From Streptomyces roseirectus (GTDB taxonomy: Bacteria > Actinomycetota > Actinomycetes > Streptomycetales > Streptomycetaceae), in contig NZ_CP060828.1 of assembly GCF_014489635.1 (NCBI RefSeq), positions 2,580,001-2,644,000 of the forward strand: DNA of 64,000 bases. The letters run 5' to 3'. How positions within the stretch are numbered: position 1 is the stretch's first letter; each line of letters opens with the position of its first letter. Of this stretch, positions 11,459 through 20,573 are shown piece after piece. Position numbers and translations under genes: made by a program. The notes below the pieces were generated by a model. That model was given only the letters and a program-made list of their open reading frames with translations. It ran no database searches and was not told the origin of the DNA.

Positions 11459-14400
11459 GTGAGCCACATCGTCGTCAAGCGCCCGCCGAGGGTGCTGCCG
11501 TCCGAGGTGCCCACGCACGAGATCGTCCTTCAGCCGCCGCCGGAGCTGCCGCGCGGGCCCCAGGAGAGCGTGCTGATGCAGCTCCTGCCGACGCTCGGCA
11601 TGGGCGGCTCGGTCGTCTTCTTCTTCACCAGCGGCCAGCCGTTCATGCGGATCATGGGCATGGTGATGATCGCCTCGACGATCGCCATGACGGTCGCGAT
11701 GGTGGTGCGCTTCCGGCGCGGCTCGCAGGGGCAGCTCGCGGACATGCGGCGCGACTACCTGAGCTACCTGTCGCAGACCCGGCGCGCGGCGCTCGGCACC
11801 GCGCGGGCGCAGCGTGACGCCCAGTACTTCCTGAACCCCTCCCCCGAACAGTTGTGGGCGCTGGTCGCCGAGGGCAGCCGGGTGTGGGAGCGGCGGCCCG
11901 GCGACGAGGACTTCGCGCAGGTGCGGGTCGGGCTCGGCGCGCAGGCGCTGTCGACGGCGCTGGTGGCGCCGGAGACCGCGCCCGTCGAGCAGTTGGAGCC
12001 GCTGACCGCGGGCGCCCTTCAGCGGTTCCTCGCCGTGCACGGCACGCTGGAGGACCTGCCGATGGCGGTGTCCCTGCGCGCCTTCTACCACGTCACGATC
12101 AGCGGCGACCCGCAGTGCGTGCGCTCTTCCGCGCGCGCGATGGCCGGTTCGCTGGCCGCGCTGCACTCCCCCGAGGACCTGGTGCTGGCCGTCGCCGCGG
12201 GCCGGGACGTGCTCCCGCACTGGGAGTGGGCCAAGTGGCTGCCGCACGCCCAGTCCCCCGGTGACGTGGACGGCGCCGGCAGCCGCCGGCTCATCGGCTG
12301 CGACGTCCAGGAGCTGGAGGACCTGCTCGCCGGGCGGCTGACCGGCAGGCCGCGGTTCCACCCCAACGGGGCGCCGGTGCCGGACATGCCGCACCTGGTC
12401 GTCGTCCTGGACGGTATCTCGCTGCCGCCGAACTCGGTCCTCGCGAACCCCGAGGGGTTGCAGGGCGTCACGGTCGTCGAGGTGATCGCCGGGGAGCTGA
12501 CCGGGGCCGGCGGGGAGCTGGACATCGTGGTGCGGCCCGGGGAGCTGCGGCTGGAGTCCGGGCCCGGCGGGATGGTGTACGAGGGGACGCCGGACGCGCT
12601 GTCGCAGGAGTCCGCCGAGGCGCTGGCCCGGCAGCTCGCGCCGCTGCGGATGGCGTCCGGCGGGGACGACGACGAGCCGCTGCTGGCCAACCTGGAGTTC
12701 ACCGACCTGCTGAACCTGGGCGACGCGGCGTCCGTCGACACCAAGCGGACCTGGCGTCCGCGTTCGCTGGCCGAGCGGCTGCGGGTGCCGATCGGGGTCG
12801 GCGAGGACGGCCGTCCGGTGATGCTGGACCTCAAGGAGGCGGCGCAGGAGGGCATGGGTCCGCACGGGCTGTGCGTGGGCGCCACCGGGTCCGGGAAGTC
12901 GGAGCTGCTGCGGACGCTGGTGCTCGGGCTCGCCGTCACGCACTCCTCGGAGACGCTGAACTTCGTCCTCGCGGACTTCAAGGGCGGGGCGACGTTCGCG
13001 GGCATGGCGCAGATGCCGCACGTCGCGGCCGTGATCACCAACCTCGCGGACGACCTCACGCTGGTCGACCGGATGCGGGACTCCATCAGCGGTGAGCTGA
13101 ACCGCCGGCAGGAGATGCTGCGCGACGCGGGCAACTACTCCAACATCCACGACTACGAGAAGGCGCGGGCGGCGGGCGCGGCGCTCCAGCCGATCCCGAC
13201 GCTGGTCCTCGTGATCGACGAGTTCAGCGAACTGCTGTCCGCGAAGCCGGACTTCATCGAGATGTTCGTGCAGATCGGGCGCATCGGCCGCTCGCTCGGC
13301 GTGCACCTGCTGCTGGCCTCGCAGCGCCTGGAGGAGGGCCGGCTGCGCGGGCTGGACACCTACCTCTCCTACCGGATCGGGCTGCGGACGTTCTCCGCCG
13401 CCGAGTCGCGGGCCGCGCTCGGGGTGCCCGACGCGTACGAGCTGCCGAACGTGCCCGGCTCCGGGTTCCTCAAGTTCGGCACGGACGAGATGGTGCGGTT
13501 CAAGGCCGCGTACGTGTCCGGGGTGTACCGCACCGGGCCGCAGCGGACGGCCGTCGGCGGGCCGCTGCCCGTGGACCGGCGTCCGGTGCTGTTCACGGCG
13601 GCCGAGGTGCCGGTCAGCTATGTGCGGGCGCCTGCACGGCGGACGGCGGCGGAGCCCGAGGTGGACGACGCGCTCGCCGACACCGTGCTCGACGTGATCG
13701 TGCGCCGGCTGGAGGCGCAGGGGCCCGCCGCGCACCAGGTGTGGCTGCCGCCGCTGGACAGCCCGCCGTCGCTGGACGCGCTGCTGCCGGGGCTGACGGC
13801 GGTGCCGGGACGCGGGCTCACGCAGCCGGGGTACGAGGGTGCCGGGCGGCTGGTGGTGCCGATCGGGATCGTCGACAAGCCGTTCGAGCAGCGCCGGGAT
13901 CCGCTCTGGCTGGACTTCTCGGGGGCGGCCGGGCACATGCAGATCGTGGGCGGGCCGCAGTCCGGGAAGTCGACGCTGCTGCGCACGATCATCTCGTCGT
14001 TCGCGCTCACCCACACGCCGCACGAGGTGCAGATCTACGGCCTCGACTTCGGTGGCGGCGGCATGGTGTCCGTGGAGGGGCTGCCGCACGTCGGCGGGGT
14101 CGCCTCGCGGCTCGATCCCGAGCGGGTGCGGCGGACGGTCGCCGAGGTGTACGGGGTGCTGACCCGGCGCGAGGAGTACTTCCGCTCCGCCGGGATCCCG
14201 TCCATCGCGGACTTCCGCGCGCGGCGGGCCCGGGGGGACATCTCGGTCGCCGACCAGCCGTGGGGGGACGTGTTCCTCGTCATCGACGGGTGGGGGAGCT
14301 TCCGCACCGAGTACGAGGCGCTCGACCCGGTCGTCCTCGACATGGCGGCGCGGGGGCTCGGGTACGGCGTCCATGTGATCCTCACGGCGTCGCGGTCCAT

Positions 14401-15427
14401 GGAGGTGCGGTCCTCGCTCAAGGACCATCTGATGAACCGGCTGGAGCTGCGGCTCGGCGACACGATGGACTCCGAGCTGGACCGGAAGGTCGCGGCGAAC
14501 GTGCCCACGGGGGTGCCGGGGCGGGGGCAGACTCCGCAGAAGCTGCACTTCATGGCGGCGGTGCCGCGGATCGACGGGCTCACCTCCGACAGTGACCTGT
14601 CCGACGCGACGCAGGCCCTCGCGACCGAGGTCACCCGGCACTGGCAGTCCTCGCCGGCGCCGGCCGTGCGGCTGCTGCCGCGGGAGTTCCCCGCGAAGGA
14701 ACTGCCGTCCGGGGAGCGGTTCCCGGCGCGCGGGGTCGCCTTCGCGCTCGACGAGGACAACCTCGAACCCGTCTTCGTCGACTTCGAGCAGGACCCCTTC
14801 TTCCTCGTCTTCGGGGAGAGCGAGTCCGGGAAGTCGAACCTGCTGCGGCTGCTGATCAAGCAGATCACCCAGCGGTACGGCGGGGACGAGTGCAAGCTGT
14901 TCGTCGTCGACAACCGGCGTTCGCTGCTCGATGTGACGCCGGCCTCGCATCTCGCCGAGTACATCCCGATGTCCAACAACATGGACCATCACATGGCGGC
15001 GCTGGCCGACCTGATGACGCGGCGCACGCCCACCGCGGACGTGACGGCCCAGCAGCTCCGGGAGCGCAGCTGGTGGCGGGGGCCGACCGTGTACGTCGTC
15101 ATCGACGACTACGACCTCGTCTCCACCTCCAGCGGCAATCCGCTCGCCGGGCTCACGGAACTCCTGCCCTTCGCCCGCGACGTCGGCGTCCGCTTCATCA
15201 TCGCCCGGTCCACCGCCGGGGCCGGGCGGGCGGCCTACGAGCCCTTCATGCAGCGCATGAAGGAACTCGGCGCGCAAGGTGTCGTCCTCGCGGGCGACCC
15301 CTCCGAGGGAGACCTCCTCGCGGGCGTCCGCCCCCGGCCCATGCCGGCCGGGCGCGGCGTCTTCGTCTCCCGACGCCGGGGGAAGCCGTTGGTTCAGGTG
15401 GGGTGGGTGCCGGAGGGGGCTTACTGA
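11459..15427 (+). CDS. eccC: Type VII secretion ATPase EccC (FtsK/SpoIIIE family)
   Basis: Motor ATPase of the ESX system, recognising substrates and driving export. Two N-terminal transmembrane helices (residues about 38-80) are followed by three FtsK/SpoIIIE domains. Their Walker A motifs are GATGSGKSELL (about 474), GGPQSGKSTLL (about 830) and GESESGKSNLL (about 1118). About 1,322 residues, as expected for a fused EccCa-EccCb. The GTG at 11459 (MSHIVVKRPPR) follows GGGGGAG closely; GTG at 11441 is an alternative start. Convergent with the esx genes across a strong terminator. Confidence 0.95.
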   Translation: MSHIVVKRPPRVLPSEVPTHEIVLQPPPELPRGPQESVLMQLLPTLGMGGSVVFFFTSGQPFMRIMGMVMIASTIAMTVAMVVRFRRGSQGQLADMRRDYLSYLSQTRRAALGTARAQRDAQYFLNPSPEQLWALVAEGSRVWERRPGDEDFAQVRVGLGAQALSTALVAPETAPVEQLEPLTAGALQRFLAVHGTLEDLPMAVSLRAFYHVTISGDPQCVRSSARAMAGSLAALHSPEDLVLAVAAGRDVLPHWEWAKWLPHAQSPGDVDGAGSRRLIGCDVQELEDLLAGRLTGRPRFHPNGAPVPDMPHLVVVLDGISLPPNSVLANPEGLQGVTVVEVIAGELTGAGGELDIVVRPGELRLESGPGGMVYEGTPDALSQESAEALARQLAPLRMASGGDDDEPLLANLEFTDLLNLGDAASVDTKRTWRPRSLAERLRVPIGVGEDGRPVMLDLKEAAQEGMGPHGLCVGATGSGKSELLRTLVLGLAVTHSSETLNFVLADFKGGATFAGMAQMPHVAAVITNLADDLTLVDRMRDSISGELNRRQEMLRDAGNYSNIHDYEKARAAGAALQPIPTLVLVIDEFSELLSAKPDFIEMFVQIGRIGRSLGVHLLLASQRLEEGRLRGLDTYLSYRIGLRTFSAAESRAALGVPDAYELPNVPGSGFLKFGTDEMVRFKAAYVSGVYRTGPQRTAVGGPLPVDRRPVLFTAAEVPVSYVRAPARRTAAEPEVDDALADTVLDVIVRRLEAQGPAAHQVWLPPLDSPPSLDALLPGLTAVPGRGLTQPGYEGAGRLVVPIGIVDKPFEQRRDPLWLDFSGAAGHMQIVGGPQSGKSTLLRTIISSFALTHTPHEVQIYGLDFGGGGMVSVEGLPHVGGVASRLDPERVRRTVAEVYGVLTRREEYFRSAGIPSIADFRARRARGDISVADQPWGDVFLVIDGWGSFRTEYEALDPVVLDMAARGLGYGVHVILTASRSMEVRSSLKDHLMNRLELRLGDTMDSELDRKVAANVPTGVPGRGQTPQKLHFMAAVPRIDGLTSDSDLSDATQALATEVTRHWQSSPAPAVRLLPREFPAKELPSGERFPARGVAFALDEDNLEPVFVDFEQDPFFLVFGESESGKSNLLRLLIKQITQRYGGDECKLFVVDNRRSLLDVTPASHLAEYIPMSNNMDHHMAALADLMTRRTPTADVTAQQLRERSWWRGPTVYVVIDDYDLVSTSSGNPLAGLTELLPFARDVGVRFIIARSTAGAGRAAYEPFMQRMKELGAQGVVLAGDPSEGDLLAGVRPRPMPAGRGVFVSRRRGKPLVQVGWVPEGAY

Positions 15428-15445
15428 GGGGCGGCGGGTACGCGC

Positions 15446-15480
15446 AAGGGGTGGGCACCTCCCGTGTGTGCCCACCCCTT
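15446..15480. terminator. Bidirectional terminator between eccC and esxB
   Basis: AAGGGGTGGGCAC (15446-15458) and GTGCCCACCCCTT (15468-15480) form a perfect 13-bp stem with a 9-base loop, placed between the convergent ends of eccC and the WXG100 gene. Confidence 0.88.
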
Positions 15481-15499
15481 CGTTTGTCGCGTGGTGCGG

Positions 15500-15799
15500 T
15501 CAGAAGTAGCTGGCTGCCTTCAGGTCGCTGCCGCGGTAGTCGCCGCTCGCGTCGGTGACCTTGTGGCCGATGGTGACGAGGGCGGAGTGGATGTTGGCGG
15601 CGTTGGTGTCCCACTCCTTCATCTTCTGGCCGAATGCCTCGGCGGCCTCGCCCTCCCAGCCGGCGGCGACGCGCAGGACGGCGGACTTGAGGGCCTGGAG
15701 GTCCGCTTCGAGCTTCGCGGCCTGGGCGCCGAGTTCGGTGGTGATCGCGTCGAGACCGCCGTACTTGACGGCCATCTCGCCGTCGTGGACGTTAGCCAT
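15500..15799 (-). CDS. esxB: WXG100 protein, EsxB-like
   Basis: 99-residue helical hairpin protein of the WXG100 family. The WEG turn motif is at about residues 48-50 between two amphipathic helices. Near the C-terminus YRGSD fits the YxxxD/E type VII export signal, so this is the better EsxB (CFP-10-like) candidate of the pair. The ATG has GATGAGG upstream. It is the second gene of a two-gene unit, 45 bases behind its partner, with which it probably forms a heterodimer exported by the EccBCDE-MycP apparatus. Confidence 0.88.
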   Translation of the reverse strand: MANVHDGEMAVKYGGLDAITTELGAQAAKLEADLQALKSAVLRVAAGWEGEAAEAFGQKMKEWDTNAANIHSALVTIGHKVTDASGDYRGSDLKAASYF

Positions 15800-15844
15800 G
15801 CCGGTACCTCATCTCTGCTCTGTGTCGGTGGGGGTGGAGGGCGC

Positions 15845-16183
15845 TCAGTAGCTGCTCAGGGCGGACTTCGACGCGCCGTACTGGACGTCGATGCTCTGCA
15901 CGGAGGCGTGGACCGCGTCGTCGGTCTTGCCGGAGAGCTTGCGGGTCTGGTTGATGTTCTCCAGGAACCAGGTGAGCAGGTCGCCGATGTTCTTGACGCC
16001 CTCGTTGATCTCGATCTGCTTCTTGTTGAAGGCGTTGGCGCCGATGCCGCGCCAGTTGGTCTCCATGGTGTCCAGGGTTCCCTGGAGCCGGCTCAGCTGG
16101 CCGCGGATCGACTCGTACCGCTCGACCATTTCCTTTTCGAGCGCGATGACTTGCTGGTCATTGAGCTTCTGCCCAGCCACCAT
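15845..16183 (-). CDS. esxA: WXG100 protein, EsxA-like
   Basis: 112-residue WXG100 protein with the turn motif NWRG at about residues 43-46 flanked by two long helices; no YxxxD-type tail is obvious. First gene of the esx pair. The ATG is preceded by AAGGGAAG. Transcription probably starts from the promoter near 16444-16472, leaving a leader of about 250 bases. Assignment of A versus B rests on the partner carrying the export motif. Confidence 0.87.
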   Translation of the reverse strand: MVAGQKLNDQQVIALEKEMVERYESIRGQLSRLQGTLDTMETNWRGIGANAFNKKQIEINEGVKNIGDLLTWFLENINQTRKLSGKTDDAVHASVQSIDVQYGASKSALSSY

Positions 16184-16443
16184 TGGCGGACTTCCCTTCG
16201 TGAACTGGCCTGAGGGCCTGGTGTAGTGCCTGTCACCGAGCGGTGAGGTACCGGTGCGGGGCAGGGGGGCGGTGCGGGGGAGTCCGTGACGTCTCCCGGA
16301 CAGGCGCGGCGGCCTCTCCTCGGACAGGCATGACGGCCTCTCCTCCCCCGTTCCGTTCCCCGTTTTCCCCGTTTTCCCTGCTCGCGGTCACGGTCGCGCC
16401 GGGCGCCGGACGGCATGTGGCCTGTGCGGCACACTCGACGACC

Positions 16444-16472
16444 ACTGTAGTCTTTGCGGATTTCGCGGCCAA
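16444..16472 (-). promoter_or_regulatory. Candidate housekeeping promoter for esxA-esxB
   Basis: On the minus strand TTGGCC (16472-16467) and TACAGT (16449-16444) are separated by exactly 17 bases, a good fit to a HrdB-type promoter. It directs transcription toward esxA. Confidence 0.6.
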
Positions 16473-16475
16473 CCG

Positions 16476-16503
16476 AACTTCGTGTTGCCTCAGTTACGAA
16501 GTT
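16476..16503 (-). promoter_or_regulatory. Inverted repeat just upstream of the esx promoter
   Basis: AACTTCGT (16476-16483) and ACGAAGTT (16496-16503) are perfect inverted repeats with a 12-base spacer. Their centres are 20 bases (two helical turns) apart, immediately upstream of the -35 box. This geometry suits a dimeric activator or repressor; the regulator is unknown. Confidence 0.5.
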
Positions 16504-16652
16504 GTCGAGATGTGGGGGGTGTGGTCAGGTCTCGGGGTCCGCGGTGTGATGAGGGCTGCGAGGACGCGGCCCAGAAGAGCCAAGCCCGTGGCGCGGCCGG
16601 TCTCCGCGCGTTTGCGGGTGCGGAACTCGGCCGGGGTCGGGGGGTGGTGAGG

Positions 16653-17195
16653 TCATGTGAGGTGGGAGTGGGTGTTGAGGCCGGTGGGGGTGTGTTGTGC
16701 CAGCCAGCGTCTTGCGCCGACTTCGCTCGGGTACTCGCGGACCAGCGTCCATGCCGTGAGGCGGCTCACGAGGTAGGCGGCGATCGCGGGCATGACGGGA
16801 GCGGCGATGAGGAGGACGGCTCGGCCGAGGGCCAGGATGCCGGGGGCGCGGTGGTTGTGGGCGCGTTTGGCGTGCCAGGCGTCGTCGGGGGTGGGCGGGT
16901 TGCGCAGGCCCTCGTGGTGGCTTCGGCGTTGGGTGACCCAGCCCGCGACGAGGGCCGCCGCGCACAGGACGGCCTGGATGATGTTCGCCGGGGTGTGGAG
17001 GGCGGCCGGGAGGAGGTCGCGGAAGCCTTCGTAGAGGCCCAGCGCGAAGGCGCAGTAGGCGAGCATGAACAGGAGGAAGAAGAGGGTGAGCCCGGCGCGG
17101 CGCAGCCAGTACGGGACGCCTCGCCGGTACCAGGTGGTGCCCAGTCGGGGGAGGCTCGGTATCGCCGGGGTCTCAGAAGATGCTCGTGACGCCAT
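16653..17195 (-). CDS. Type VII-associated membrane protein
   Basis: 180 residues from the ATG at 17195 (MASRASSETP), which has GAAGGA eight bases upstream; the start lies 23 bases inside the preceding gene, implying coupling. Three hydrophobic helices are visible: LTLFFLLFMLAYCAFAL, IIQAVLCAAALVAGWV and AVLLIAAPVMPAIAAYLV. Last gene of the small WXG-related operon. No catalytic motif is seen; a role in handling the upstream WXG-type protein is inferred from position only. Confidence 0.78.
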   Translation of the reverse strand: MASRASSETPAIPSLPRLGTTWYRRGVPYWLRRAGLTLFFLLFMLAYCAFALGLYEGFRDLLPAALHTPANIIQAVLCAAALVAGWVTQRRSHHEGLRNPPTPDDAWHAKRAHNHRAPGILALGRAVLLIAAPVMPAIAAYLVSRLTAWTLVREYPSEVGARRWLAQHTPTGLNTHSHLT

Positions 17196-18429
17196 GCCAG
17201 ATGTCCTTCGCCAGTCGTACACCGTCGTCCTTGGTCCCCTCCAGGACGTGCCCCGTCCCGGTCAGCACACCGCCGACGACTCCGTGGTCGTGGATGTCCT
17301 CGCTCCAGTGCTCGTGGACGGCGTGGTCGAGGACGCTCGTCGCGAGGACCGTGGCGCCCACACCGACGGCGGCCACCGCCGCGGCGCCCTCGGCCGGCGC
17401 GGCGAGGACGGCGACGGCGCCGACGGCGAGCCCGCCGAGCGCGACGCCTCCGTCGACGACCGCGGCGTGTCCCCAGGACCACCCCTTGTCGTGGTCCTCC
17501 TTCGCCTCGATCGCCCCGCTCGCCGCTGCCGCCGCGACGTCCAGCACCGGCAGCTCCCGCAGGAACTCGGGGAGTTCGGCCACTCCCCGGCCCAGGCGGA
17601 GAGCGTCGGCCGCGTCGCCGAGTTTGAGGTTGAGGACGCGGTCGTAGGGAAGGGCGGTGCTGCCGCGGTCGGCGCGGGTGATGGCTTCTTCGAGGGAGTC
17701 GACCTTCATGAGGGCGTCGCGGTAGGCGCTCTTGGCGGGGAGGTCGGCGGGCAGGGAGCGGCCCGCTTTCTGGAAGGCCCTGCGCTCGGCCCGGAGTTCC
17801 TTCTTCGCCGCCTGGGCGTCCGCCTTGGCCTGGTCGATCTCCGTGCGGGCCTCCCGGCCCTTGGCGCGGGCGTCCTCCGCGTCGTAGGCGTAGAGACCGC
17901 GCAGGGCGTCCGCGAGGGTGATCTTGTCGATGGGGCCGACCGGTTCCGTCACCTCGGCGCACAGGGCCGTCAGCTGCTGGGCCGCCACCAGGCGCGCGTG
18001 CTGGGCCGTGTGCTGGATCTCGGTGCGGGCCGTGGTGTATTCGGTGAGGGCGGAGAGGGCTTTGTGGTCGGCAGTGGTCAGGGGGAGGGGGGTGCCTTTG
18101 GAGTCGGTGGGGACGCCTTGGCGGGTGGCTGTGTGTTCGGCGTTCTGGAGGGCTGTTTCGCAGGAGGAGAGTTGATCGGCGAGGGTTTCGAGGATGCCGC
18201 CGACCGCTTCGACGAGGCCGCCGAAGGCGCCGGCGGTCAGCGCGTCCCGCGTCCAGCTCGCGCGGAACTTCTCGGCGGCCTCGCCCTGCCAGCCGGTGTC
18301 CTTCACCAGGGATTCGACCTGGTCGGTGAGGGGGGTGATGACGGCTTCGAGGGAGGGTTTCGCCGTCTTGTAGGACGTGCCCATGGCCCGCAGGCCGCCG
18401 ATGTCGCCGCCGATCCAGCTGTCGGTCAT
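17173..18429 (-). CDS. Large WXG/LXG-like protein, candidate type VII substrate
   Basis: 418 residues. The N-terminal about 100 residues look like a WXG100 helical hairpin, with GWQGEAAEKF at about 46-55. A long coiled-coil-prone, Ala/Lys/Glu-rich middle follows (about 190-260). The C-terminal 120 residues are rich in Gly/Ala/Val with two hydrophobic stretches (VALGGLAVGAVAVLAAP and GAAAVAAVGVGATVLATSVL). The architecture resembles LXG or PPE-like type VII substrates. No nuclease, NADase or other toxin motif is seen. Its start abuts the upstream small WXG-like gene. Confidence 0.75.
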   Translation of the reverse strand: MTDSWIGGDIGGLRAMGTSYKTAKPSLEAVITPLTDQVESLVKDTGWQGEAAEKFRASWTRDALTAGAFGGLVEAVGGILETLADQLSSCETALQNAEHTATRQGVPTDSKGTPLPLTTADHKALSALTEYTTARTEIQHTAQHARLVAAQQLTALCAEVTEPVGPIDKITLADALRGLYAYDAEDARAKGREARTEIDQAKADAQAAKKELRAERRAFQKAGRSLPADLPAKSAYRDALMKVDSLEEAITRADRGSTALPYDRVLNLKLGDAADALRLGRGVAELPEFLRELPVLDVAAAAASGAIEAKEDHDKGWSWGHAAVVDGGVALGGLAVGAVAVLAAPAEGAAAVAAVGVGATVLATSVLDHAVHEHWSEDIHDHGVVGGVLTGTGHVLEGTKDDGVRLAKDIWHGVTSIF

Positions 18430-18725
18430 CAGCCCTCGCCCTTCATGAGGTCCTCGAAGAGGCCGTGGACGTCGATGTCGTGGCGGTGGAAGGAGTCGCG
18501 GGCGTAGGCGACCTTGTCGCCGTGGTCGTCGAGGCGGTCGGCGAAGAGGGTGTGGAGGGCGGAGATGAGGTGGGCGGCCTCGGAGATGGCGTGGTCGAGG
18601 CCGGGGTCGCCGCCGGCGGCGACGGCGGGGGTGAGCTGGGGGTGGAGGGCGCGGTAGTCGGCCGCCCGGGTGTGGAGGCCGGAGGCCATGGAGGTGAGGT
18701 CGGCGAGGACCACCTTGAAGTCCAT
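18429..18725 (-). CDS. Small WXG-like helical protein
   Basis: 98 residues starting MDFKVVLADL, predicted mostly helical and lacking a clear WxG turn. Its size and position directly before the 418-residue WXG protein suggest a partner or chaperone, as PE-PPE and Esx proteins occur in pairs. The ATG overlaps the upstream stop by one base (TGATG) and its own stop overlaps the next start by a base, so the three genes are translationally coupled. Exact family not recognised with confidence. Confidence 0.75.
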   Translation of the reverse strand: MDFKVVLADLTSMASGLHTRAADYRALHPQLTPAVAAGGDPGLDHAISEAAHLISALHTLFADRLDDHGDKVAYARDSFHRHDIDVHGLFEDLMKGEG

Positions 18726-19138
18726 CAGCGCACCGCCCCGGCGTACGCGGCGAGGTCGTCCGGCGTCCAGTGCGGGGCGGTGACCACGGGGTCGAGGCGG
18801 ACCGTCACACCGTGCTCGCGCATGCCCTCCGCGAGGACGCCCAGCGAGGTCGCGACCCAGGGCTGGGCCTCGCCGAGGGCGTCCGCGAGGTGGCGCGGGC
18901 TCGTGAAGGCGAGGGCGACGGTGCCGGCGTCCGGGTGGGCGAAGAGTTCGTAGACGATGTACGCGGCGCCGTCGGTGTACCGGGGATGCGCGGGTACGAA
19001 GACCGGGGTGTGGTACGGCGGGAGGGTGGGGGCGGGGAGGTCGTAGTCGAGGAAGCAGGACCTGCGGGGCGGCTCGGGCGCGGGGGTGGCCGGGGCCTCC
19101 AGGTAGTCGAGCAGGCGTGACGCGTTCACTGTCCCCAC
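18725..19138 (-). CDS. SAV_915-like protein
   Basis: 137 residues. The block PVFVPAHPRYTDGAAYIVYELF...VALAFTSPRHLADALGEAQPW matches the SAV_915-type (SseB-like) small proteins common in Streptomyces. I chose GTG at 19138 with GGAG six bases upstream; GTG at 19120 and the ATG at 19180 are alternatives. First gene of the WXG-related operon. Function unknown; linkage to secretion is positional. Confidence 0.65.
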   Translation of the reverse strand: MGTVNASRLLDYLEAPATPAPEPPRRSCFLDYDLPAPTLPPYHTPVFVPAHPRYTDGAAYIVYELFAHPDAGTVALAFTSPRHLADALGEAQPWVATSLGVLAEGMREHGVTVRLDPVVTAPHWTPDDLAAYAGAVR

Positions 19139-19315
19139 CACCGTCTCCTTCTGTGTGCGCGGGCGTTGCGGCGCGCTCACAGTAGTCAGCGGGAGAAGGG
19201 GCGAATGCCGACATTTCAGGGTCGGGGCAGTGGTCCCACACCTAGCTCATACGGGGGCTTGGGGGCCGCCAGGCCAGCACTTGACCCCACCATGACCAGC
19301 ACCCCCGTCACCCCC

Positions 19316-20572
19316 TCACGCCACCCCCCGCACCCGCTCCCGCCTCCTGCGCGCGTCCCTGATCGCCACCGCTCCCCCACCGATCCCGGCAACCAGCACC
19401 GCCGCCCCCACCGCGACATACGTCCCGAGCCGCGCGTCCCGCTGGGCCGGCGTCTCGCCGAGGTGGAACTTCGCCGGCGTCGGGGCCTCGGCGCCGGCCA
19501 GTCCCCGGTCGGGGTTGGGGGACTCGATCGGGCGGTCGTCCTCGGTCAGCGCGCGGACCGGGTCGACGACGCCCCAGCCGACGAGCCGGTCGTGCCCGGC
19601 GATCGTCCGCTCGGCCGTCTGCTCGATCTGCGCGACGACCTCACGGGCGGTCCAGTCGGGGTGCTTCGCCTTGACGAGGGCGGCGACACCGGCGACGTAC
19701 GGGGCCGAGAAGCTGGTGCCGTTGTCGGAGCAGTGCCCGCCCCCGGGGACCGTGGAGATCATGTCGACGCCGGGCGCGGCGACGCCGACGAAGTCGCCGG
19801 ACTGGGAGAACGCGGCGCGCTCGTTGTTGCGGTCGGAGGCGGCGACCGCGAGGACGCCGTCGTAGGAGGCGGGGTAGGTCTTCTTGACGTTGCCGCCCGT
19901 GCCGTCGTTGCCGGCGGAGGCGACGACCACGACGCCCTTCTCCAGGGCGTCCTCGACGGCCTGCCGCAGACTGTCGGACGGCTTACGGGCGCCCGTCGTG
20001 TCCTGGGAGATGTTGATGACGCCGGCCCCGGCGCCCACCGCGTAGCGGATCGCCTGCGCGAGCGTGTCCGGCGTCCCGTGTCCCTCGGCGTCGTTCTGCT
20101 TGACCGGGATGATCGTCGCCTCGGGGGCGAGGCCGACGAAGCCGGTGCCCTCGGCGGGGCGGGCCGCGATGATGCCGGCGACCTTGGTGCCGTGGCCGAC
20201 GGTGTCGGTGGTGCCGCTGTCGTTGCCCCAGTCGAGGGGCTGGCCGTCGTCGCCCTTGGCGCCGGGCGGCTTGAAGGTGCGGCCGTCCTTGACGTCGACG
20301 GCGCCCTTGAGCTGCGGGTTCCTGACGTCGACGCCGGTGTCGATGACGGCGACCTTGACGTCCTTGCCCCTCGACTGGGTCCACAGCTCGTCCAGCATGA
20401 CGCGCTGGAGGGACCAGGGGCGGCCGGGGTACTTGCCGTTGGGGAACGTGCACTGCTCGGAGTACTTGGGCTCGGCGGCGGAGGCGGTGGAGGGCGCGAG
20501 GGACAGGCCCGTCGCGAGGACGACCGCCAGCGCCGACGTCGTCCGCGCGCCCTTGTTCACGAGGTCGCGCAT
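19316..20572 (-). CDS. mycP: Type VII secretion-associated serine protease mycosin
   Basis: Subtilisin-family (S8) membrane-anchored protease of the ESX apparatus. Signal peptide at 1-32. The triad is intact: D78 in VIDTGVD, H127 in GHGTKVAG, S287 in GTSFSAPYVAG. A C-terminal transmembrane helix (about 387-405) with a basic tail gives the usual type I topology with the protease outside. 418 residues. The ATG lies one base after the eccB stop, so eccB-mycP form an operon. Confidence 0.94.
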   Translation of the reverse strand: MRDLVNKGARTTSALAVVLATGLSLAPSTASAAEPKYSEQCTFPNGKYPGRPWSLQRVMLDELWTQSRGKDVKVAVIDTGVDVRNPQLKGAVDVKDGRTFKPPGAKGDDGQPLDWGNDSGTTDTVGHGTKVAGIIAARPAEGTGFVGLAPEATIIPVKQNDAEGHGTPDTLAQAIRYAVGAGAGVINISQDTTGARKPSDSLRQAVEDALEKGVVVVASAGNDGTGGNVKKTYPASYDGVLAVAASDRNNERAAFSQSGDFVGVAAPGVDMISTVPGGGHCSDNGTSFSAPYVAGVAALVKAKHPDWTAREVVAQIEQTAERTIAGHDRLVGWGVVDPVRALTEDDRPIESPNPDRGLAGAEAPTPAKFHLGETPAQRDARLGTYVAVGAAVLVAGIGGGAVAIRDARRRRERVRGVA

Positions 20573-20573
20573 G

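Larger units (their letters stand above)
16184..16652 (-). other. Upstream region of the esx pair, no gene seen
   Basis: A 469-base stretch between esxA and the 3' end of the membrane-protein gene. It contains the esx promoter and the inverted repeat described separately; the part from 16505 to 16652 shows nothing I recognise. Short open frames here lack ribosome-binding sites and family features. Confidence 0.55.

Noticed and set aside
11333..15475. 1,380-codon open frame on the minus strand opposite eccC
   Set aside because: It is the GC-skewed shadow of eccC: composition is His/Arg/Pro-rich without family motifs, no ribosome-binding site is present, and the opposite strand encodes a clear triple-ATPase protein.
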